Shown piece after piece: positions 57,458 through 64,000 of a stretch of 64,000 bases of DNA (positions are counted from its first letter, which is position 1; each line of letters begins with the position of its first letter). The notes under the pieces were generated by a model that saw nothing but the letters and a program-made list of their open reading frames with translations, did no database searches and was not told the origin of the DNA. This DNA comes from Phoenix dactylifera (taxonomy: Eukaryota; Streptophyta; Magnoliopsida; Arecales; Arecaceae), in NCBI RefSeq assembly GCF_009389715.1, contig NC_052399.1, positions 18,913,646 through 18,977,645 on the forward strand. Reading direction: 5' to 3'. Made by a program: the position numbers and the translations under genes.

Positions 57458-59751
57458 GTTTTCTTCACCATTCTGGTGAATGTCTCACCCACACAGTTCT
57501 TCGAGTCGGCGACAGGTCTCCAGTAGGGTTGTCCGTTGTCCTCCTTACTCTTCATTCTATATTCTGATGCATTATCCAGGGGACTACGATGTGCGGCGGA
57601 GCATCAGATCGTAGAGGTGTATAGACCAGTAGCGGAGTCATGTCAGATCTCGCACCTATTATTTGTCGATGACTGTTTACTGCTGGTTCGAGCAACTCAG
57701 TGGGTGGCGAGGGTGATCCGGAATATTCTGGATGGTTACTTTTTTACCTTTGGTCAGCTGGTGAATAGGGCCAAGTCTGCCATTTATTTTAGCCCAAGGA
57801 TCCAGCCGCAGATTAAGGCCTCTATTAAAGAGATCCTAGAGGTGAGCGAGCAGGAGGCACAATAAGATATCTTGGGGTTCCTATCACTGGCCGACATCTT
57901 CGGCGTAGTGATTGCTCCGATGTTGAGCTAAGTATCAGATGTAGATTGGAGGGATGGCAGATAGACGCTCTTTCTATGATGGGGTGGATCATCTTGGTGC
58001 AAGCGGTATTGAGCTCGATACTAGTATATTTGTTGGCAAACACACCTATTCTGCTATCACTACTGAGGTCTTTGAAGCAGTTGTTCAGGAACTTCATGTG
58101 AGGTAGGCAGGAAGGCAGGAGAAGCATTCATCTGGTGGCGTGGGAGGTAGTCTATCAAACACTCAGACAGGAAAGATTGGGGGTTCGGTCATTGTTGGCG
58201 AGGGAGAGGTTCTAGTTGCGAGATGCGCCGCTAGATTTATTATGGAGCAGGACAGTCTATGGAGTACCTTATTGAGGGCCAAGTATGGAGCATACTTGAT
58301 GGGGGCGAAGCTCCAGGCCTGGCATCACTGTTCCTTCATTTGGAGGGAGATCTGTTTCTTCGCCCCGTCAGTGTTACCAACGATCAGGTGAATGATTGGT
58401 GATGAGCAGTCCATTGATGTCCTGGAGGATAGGTAGGTGGCGAAGCAACCGCTTTGCCGGATGCCGACAATGGTCGACTCGGCGAGGCTGGCCGAACTCA
58501 GTGTTAGTGAACTAACTGTCTCCGATGAGGGTTGATGGGACAAGGTTTTGATTAGGAAGACTTTCGGGGTGCAATTAGCTGAGAGGTTACTTGCCATCCC
58601 GCTACCTTAGGGAGCATCAGATAGACAGGTTTGGGTGGCAATCGGGACAGCGAGGGTGCACTTAGTTGACTTACAGGCAGTGATGGGTGGTGAGGCATCT
58701 AGGCGATGTGATGGCAGCTGGACTAAAAGATGCGAGTTCACCCCTAAGTGGCATTGTTTACCTAGAAGATGGTCTAGGACTGCCTGCTGACCAGGAGCAT
58801 GCTGGCTAGGAGGGGAGTCAGAATTTTTTTGATATGTGTGGACTGTCCGAATTCGGTGGAGATTGTCAGTCATGTTTTGTTTGAGTGCTCACGGGCAGCA
58901 CATGTTAGGAGGAGGGCATTGTTTCCCCTACCGAGGATCGATGTGGCAGCTGGGGACTTTCTACGGCATGTGAGGTCTGCCATACAATCCCCGAGCACTG
59001 CAGAGTGAGGTATTGCTATTGTCTACTTGGCTTATCACATTTGGTTGGACAGAAATGACAGTATTCAAGGACAGGAGGGCACCCCTGAGGTCTGTTGTGG
59101 AATGGGCTCTCCATCAGGTTGTGAAAGTTATTGAGACTGTCGGGTCTGATTCATCTAAGATGGCTAGGCATATCTGGGACCCCCTCTTCGCTATCACAGT
59201 GCCCAGGTTTGTCCTTGTTACTTGAAACCCCCATCCCCTAACCATCTTAAGATGAATTTTGATGGGAGTCTGTCCGCTAGTGGTGATAGTGCTAGAGTGG
59301 CATTTGTGATTAAGGACCAGGGCTCGAGGTTGATTGCTGTAGGGAGCGTCGTTCCTTCGAGGTTTTAGCATTTGGGATAGAGCTTAGGGCAGCATGGGAG
59401 GGACTCTCCTATGCGAGACATATGTTAGAGGCTAGGTCTATCATCTTGGAGGGAGACTCAACCTCATTAATTGAGCGCATTACTGGAGGAGGGGCGGGGG
59501 AAGGCAGAGCACCCCCTCCTAGGCGACACATAACAGAGTGTCATGCTTTCCAGGTCAGGCATGTATTTTGGGAGGCAAACAAAGCTACTGATTGGGTCGT
59601 CTCATTTGTTGCTCATCATTCTGAAGAATTTCTTTGGACCTAGCAGACCTCTGCTCCTCCTTTATGTAGCCTTCTTGCTAGTGATGTAGCTGGCTGTACT
59701 CATGCGAGATCAGTGTGAGCAGCCGATGTACAAATAAAACCAAAAAAAAAA
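57458..59751 (+). mobile_element. 5'-truncated LINE, degenerate
   Basis: Starts inside the reverse transcriptase: SPTQFFESATGLQ, stop, GCPLSSLLFILYSDALSRGL, then HLLFVDDCLLL with the active-site VDD (family A/VDD). After several frame breaks come a zf-RVT-like stretch (VLFECSRAAH) and an RNase H stretch (MNFDGSLSASG, IILEGDSTS, FWEANKATDW). The 3' end is a poly(A) run at 59,742-59,754. The 10-bp repeat aaagagttca flanks it (57,448-57,457 and 59,752-59,761). Many stops and shifts; not functional. Same broad group as the LINE at 18,574-19,915. Confidence 0.88.
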
Positions 59752-59761
59752 AAAGAGTTCA

Positions 59762-60483
59762 ATTTCCAATAAACATTTTTTGTGGTTCATTATGCCCTGA
59801 TATTCCTTTCCCTCCGCCAACTCCTTTCCAACCAGGAAGTAGCTCTGAAGCTCTTCACCCCAGGTCTTCTAATTTTAAAAAGAAACCCAGGTTCTGATGG
59901 CTGCATCGCACAGAAGTGAACCTCAAGGCTTGGGCGACTTGATATCAGCCTTATGCCATTGCAGCTTGTATGTATACTATCTTCTTGGTAAGTTACAATG
60001 AACAGATATGGCCAAAGAAAAATAGATAACGAACATAAGACAAACACATTCTCCACAATGACATGCCACAATCAGTTCATCCATAAAGGAATATTGACAA
60101 CAGTCAAACACCAACTTTACTCTGGAAAGCTACAGTCTTGGTGCCGGATGATACTCTATGCCATACTCTCAGTGCCGAATGAAGCCAAAACCAAGCCTTC
60201 ATTTGCTCGGCTCAAAAAAGTACTGTTCAAGAACGAAGTCATTTTCATATATCAGGGAAAGAAAAATATGCACTATTACTGTCCAACACTATTCAACCCA
60301 GCCAAAAATACATATAGGCCGTTCCTCGTTAAAACCTTGGAACAAGCTCCACAGCTGCAACAGACCCTAGAGGTACAAAAATGTTTTCCTTCTCAACTGA
60401 CTGTACAGGCCAAATCAAACGATAAAACTGGCAACCCGAACTCCAACAACAAAACAGGTCCTAAAACCACACCAAGTGTTTTG
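59762..60483. other. 3' flank of CTP synthase
   Basis: Contains the probable 3' UTR of the CTP synthase gene on the minus strand. Plus-strand ORFs here are shadows and carry no known motif. Confidence 0.5.
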
Positions 60484-63400
60484 TTAGACATGCATGCCAT
60501 TACCATTGGAGTGGAAGCTTCCATCTAATAAGCTTTTTGCAGGCTTCTTGGTAATCCCAACTTGGCAGGCATTCAGCTTTGAAACAGGATTGCTTGGAGT
60601 ATTTTTGGTAGGTAGCTGGCTAGAATGGGTGGTACCTTGCAGCAAGGCATCCAATTGCCCGCATGAGGCTGCTATAAGGCCTATTAAAGAGCGAAAATGC
60701 ATGCTTGTCAGGCAGGGACTGTAAATGAAAGTAAACGAGGGCATCCTACAATGTCCCATTTCTTTTGGGTGTAAATAAACCATGGACCTCCAAAGTTTGA
60801 ACCAGATATGCAAAAGCAAATACAAGCATGCAAATGGAAAAATAAAATACAAATGACTGCCACAACACATACAGGACAGGTTAAGTCCAATATCTGTCAA
60901 CGACAGCTTGGTACATCAATTTATGTTATGCGAGCACATTACTCAAAATGCTCCAGTAGTCCCATAATATTTTTCGCAATGCACATAAAAATGTCAAGTC
61001 TCTTGAGACTCGTAACAAAATACAGCAAAATCCAAAATCCTTGTATGCAACAGCTATTAACAATGCGCACACCATACAAGATAGCAATGGACATAAAGAT
61101 GATCAGTAGAGCCAGGGAACAAAGTGACTTTTGACATGGCCAGACTCACAGATCTCGAATTGAGTACTCATCCATACACATTACACATCATCATTGCAAT
61201 ACAAAAGAAATTCTTAAAACGTCAATTTTATAAATATACGGAAAAGAAATTACATTGATTATCTGGTTCAACGATGCTAGTTTTAGCACACTCAAATACC
61301 AGAGTTTACATCACTACTGTAAATTATAACTAATAAGTTTCGACAAACCATTCTATTTGTTCATGCTACACACAGATTATGTCTTAGCATCAAAAATAGG
61401 TGCAAGGCGTCGGATTCTCTCAACCACAAAAAAGAGAATTCAAGTGCACGCACTGTTTGCTTATCTACATACTGATATTTGTCCTAGTAGAAACATTACA
61501 TACGATAAACAAGTAACAAAAAATTCAATATACCCATGATGGAAAATAAAGCATATATAAAATAGCAATCAAATAGAAGAATATGTTGCACTCAGATTGG
61601 GATTAATTTTTCAAGGTCTTTGTCCAAGAATCATAAACTGCCAAGAAGAGTCCTAACTACATGTAGAACCTCTACTGCAGGAAATTAGGGATATACTAAT
61701 GCATATACCTTGGGTGTCAATCATGTACCATCCTCAATAGTGGAATCAGCTTGCAAATAGCTTGCGAAAGCAAGTCAAAAAATATAAGAAAGGGAGGAGC
61801 AGTGTTATATATTAGACAAACACATGCAGGAATGTGAATCCTTTTTTTCATGGCATTGATTTGTTGATTAATCTACCCACATTTAGCTCAGAAAAAAAAA
61901 AAACTTAATCTACCCACATTTAAAATGTAAAGAAAACAACCCCAATTGTCGATACATGTACATCAGTAAAGATTGAAATTATGCAGCATTGTAATTTCAT
62001 ATCAACCTAAATAACTGCTTGTGTGCCAGGTTTAGGTTTTTAGGTACCCAGAGAGCTAAAATGTTTTCGAGTTACCACTGCTGTTTTAAGTCAAGGAAAA
62101 TGAGACTGTTAATATTTTCCCAAAGAAACGAAATCACAGAGAATCAAGAGAACAGGCATCTTACGGATGCTTGACCTTAAAAGAGGTAAAAGAGGAGTTT
62201 TAAATGTGGAAATAAATAGGTAAGTAAATAAGTTGGCTCCAATAAAAAGGAACCTAGCATGTTTTTTGGTTATCAATGATGAAAATAAATTAGACCGAGA
62301 TCATTGTATCTCATCACTTGAGGGCGCCAGAAAAAGTGACACGATACCTAAAAATGGAGCTGAAGGTTTTCCAGGTCGTGACTTGAACTCTGGATGAAAT
62401 TGCACTCCAACAAAATATGGGTGCAAAGGCAGCTCAAGAATCTGCAAGAATCAAAATGATCAAACGAAATCCATCAGCAATGCAAAAGGCATCCACAGAA
62501 GTAGGAAGAAAATCAATTGCACAGTTTCACATGCATACCTCCATTCGTCTTCCAGTTTCATCTTTACCTACAAATTCAAGACCAGCTCTTTCAAGTTCCA
62601 TGATCATATCAGGGTTTACCTGGATTAGAATATAAATATGTATAGATATGTAAATTGACAATATAAAATCCCAATGCTCCAATATATGGCGGTGATACTA
62701 AAAAAAAAATGTTCAGCATGAAAGAGAAATATAACCTCTCTTAATACTAGAATAGAAGTCAACAGATACAACAAATATATACCAGACAATCATGTAATTA
62801 CAAAATCAATATAATGCTACACAAAGCAATGTCATAAAACAGACCTCATATCTATGTCGATGCCGTTCATCAACATAATTCACATTGCCGTACCTACCAG
62901 AGAAAGGAAAAAAATACAAATCAAGTTCTCTGTTTTATCTTCTTTCCCTTACAGAAGCAGAGGGATTAACTCCACCTGCCCAAACATGCATCATAAAAAC
63001 AGGCAAGGTTTGTCAAGGGATGTCTCAGTCCTTACAATTTTGCAGATTTGCAGTCGGTGACATGGAAAAATGTCGTCCTTGATCCAAGTCGCATTGTTCC
63101 CCCCATGTGAGTTTTTGAACCCTGTAAATGTCAACTCCCAGATCATGATATAGAAAGATTTTTCATGATCAAATGCATTTTAAAATATGAAAGTGTGATC
63201 TTGAAGATAGTAACCAAGTTGACCTCTGGCATAAAAATGACACATGGACTTGTTGTGTCTGGGTCAAACTCTGTGCTGTTCGCATCCTGCATGTTGAGAA
63301 CAGAACGTGCAAACTCAATAACAGCAATTTGCATTCCAAGGCATATGCCAAGAAACGGAATATTATTTTCTCGGGCATATTTTGCTGCAAGAATTTTCCC

Positions 63401-63812
63401 TTGCACTCCCCTGTCCCCAAAGCCACCTGGAACTAGTATGCCATCTGCACCCTGATATGAAATACTATTTAGACGACTGCAAGAGAAACATACAAAATAA
63501 TAAAGCACAATGAAATAGGAACTAGAAATATAGCATTAGAATTCTGGTTTGGCTATAAAAACACTAGAGCCATAGGCAAAGGAGCCGCTCACCTTCAAAA
63601 GACTCCATGCCTTCTCATAAAGATTAGGTGCCTATACACAATAAATAGGAAAAACGTTTCCAATATTATAAGTTGATAAAGATAAAAATCTAAGGGTATA
63701 AAGACTGAATAAAGCAATAAACCTCTTTCTCAGTTGTATCTTCAAGGTCGCTAGCAGGAACCCAATCAACTACAAGTTTCCGATAACAAGCAATAGAAGC
63801 ATGCAAAAGAGC
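60484..63812 (-). CDS. CTP synthase, C-terminal half (partial gene, continues past 64,000)
   Basis: Eight coding exons on the minus strand: 63,812-63,723 (90 nt), 63,631-63,593 (39), 63,451-63,224 (228), 63,121-63,036 (86), 62,893-62,845 (49), 62,619-62,539 (81), 62,441-62,348 (94) and 60,680-60,484 (197, with TAA). Every junction is GT-AG and in phase, giving 287 residues. The enzyme makes CTP from UTP, ATP and glutamine in the cytosol. This part covers the end of the synthetase-domain linker and the whole class I glutamine amidotransferase domain: the oxyanion strand VPGGFGDRG, nucleophile Cys in GICLGMQ, catalytic His and Glu in FHPEF, and GGTMRLG. The tail after [15 protein letters not shown] is about 50 residues, plant-like. 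The synthetase domain with its start codon lies beyond the right edge. No breaks were seen. The last intron is 1,667 bp. Confidence 0.97.
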
Positions 63813-64000
63813 CTGGAAACAGGTTACAATCAAAAGGACTGATGGAAGCTATAGGTACGAGTTGCAAAATCACATCATCTGAGAACATCATATCCATCAT
63901 TTAAGTACATACAGAACCATCACAAAATGCAACACAAATTGAAACTCCAATAGCAGCATCACGTAGCGACGTAGTGTTCAAAGCTCAGACTTTTACGTAT
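63813..64000 (-). other. CTP synthase intron sequence at the window edge
   Basis: No exon match to the expected preceding segment (the SVVK-type residues before [12 protein letters not shown]) is seen, so this is taken as intron. Confidence 0.6.

Noticed and set aside
59998..60528. 176-residue plus-strand ORF next to CTP synthase
   Set aside because: No motif; it overlaps the last exon and 3' flank of CTP synthase in antisense.
1..64000. CRISPR arrays, operons, riboswitches
   Set aside because: The window is plant nuclear DNA; tandem arrays here have no spacer/repeat structure of CRISPR.

Overview
This is a piece of a plant nuclear genome. Genes are split by many introns, spacing is AT-rich, and LTR retrotransposons, LINEs, a SINE relic, MITE-like pieces and microsatellites fill the space between genes. 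The coding sequences look monocot: the florigen proteins are closest in wording to the rice Hd3a type and other non-grass monocot FT proteins. A palm or a similar non-grass monocot is my best guess, but the sequence does not prove it.

Layout. 0.7-2.7 kb: an intact intronless PLS-DYW pentatricopeptide repeat gene (minus strand). 6.3-7.1 kb: a broken F-box/DUF295 gene. 8.7-10.4 kb: a GC-rich leader-like island followed by a lone exon-like fragment of a peroxisomal/plastid-type half ABC transporter (ABCD). 11.7-14.7 kb: retroelement-like DNA with degenerate minisatellites and an internal direct duplication. 15.1-25.9 kb: a large imperfect tandem duplication (order A, spacer, B, A', B'), with one LINE in the spacer and small insertions that distinguish the copies.

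28.4-41.7 kb is the biologically important part: two complete, head-to-tail FLOWERING LOCUS T-like (PEBP) genes on the minus strand. Each has the canonical four exons (198, 62, 41 and about 230 nt). FT1 (28,426-30,257) looks like a normal florigen. FT2 (38,493-41,634) has changes in the 14-3-3 contact and in the external-loop segment, and about 7 kb of foreign DNA was inserted exactly at its stop codon. That left its ancestral 3' flank stranded at 31.2-31.5 kb. A third, dead FT copy (exons 2 and 3 only, one in-frame stop) lies at 50.8-51.0 kb. The locus is therefore a tandem florigen cluster broken up by transposons.

41.8-57.4 kb is repeat-rich: a probable large LTR with a 36-bp minisatellite (43.1-46.2 kb), a decayed Copia element with an intact 3' LTR (46.8-49.1 kb), a solo LTR with a 5-bp target duplication (51.3-53.4 kb), and a short Copia derivative with two LTRs and a 75-bp tandem array (55.3-56.7 kb). 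57.5-59.75 kb: a 5'-truncated LINE with a 10-bp target duplication. 60.5-63.8 kb: the 3' eight coding exons of a CTP synthase gene (minus strand), running off the right edge.

There is no operon logic here. The genes are independent: organelle RNA editing (PPR), flowering-time signalling (FT cluster) and pyrimidine nucleotide synthesis (CTP synthase).
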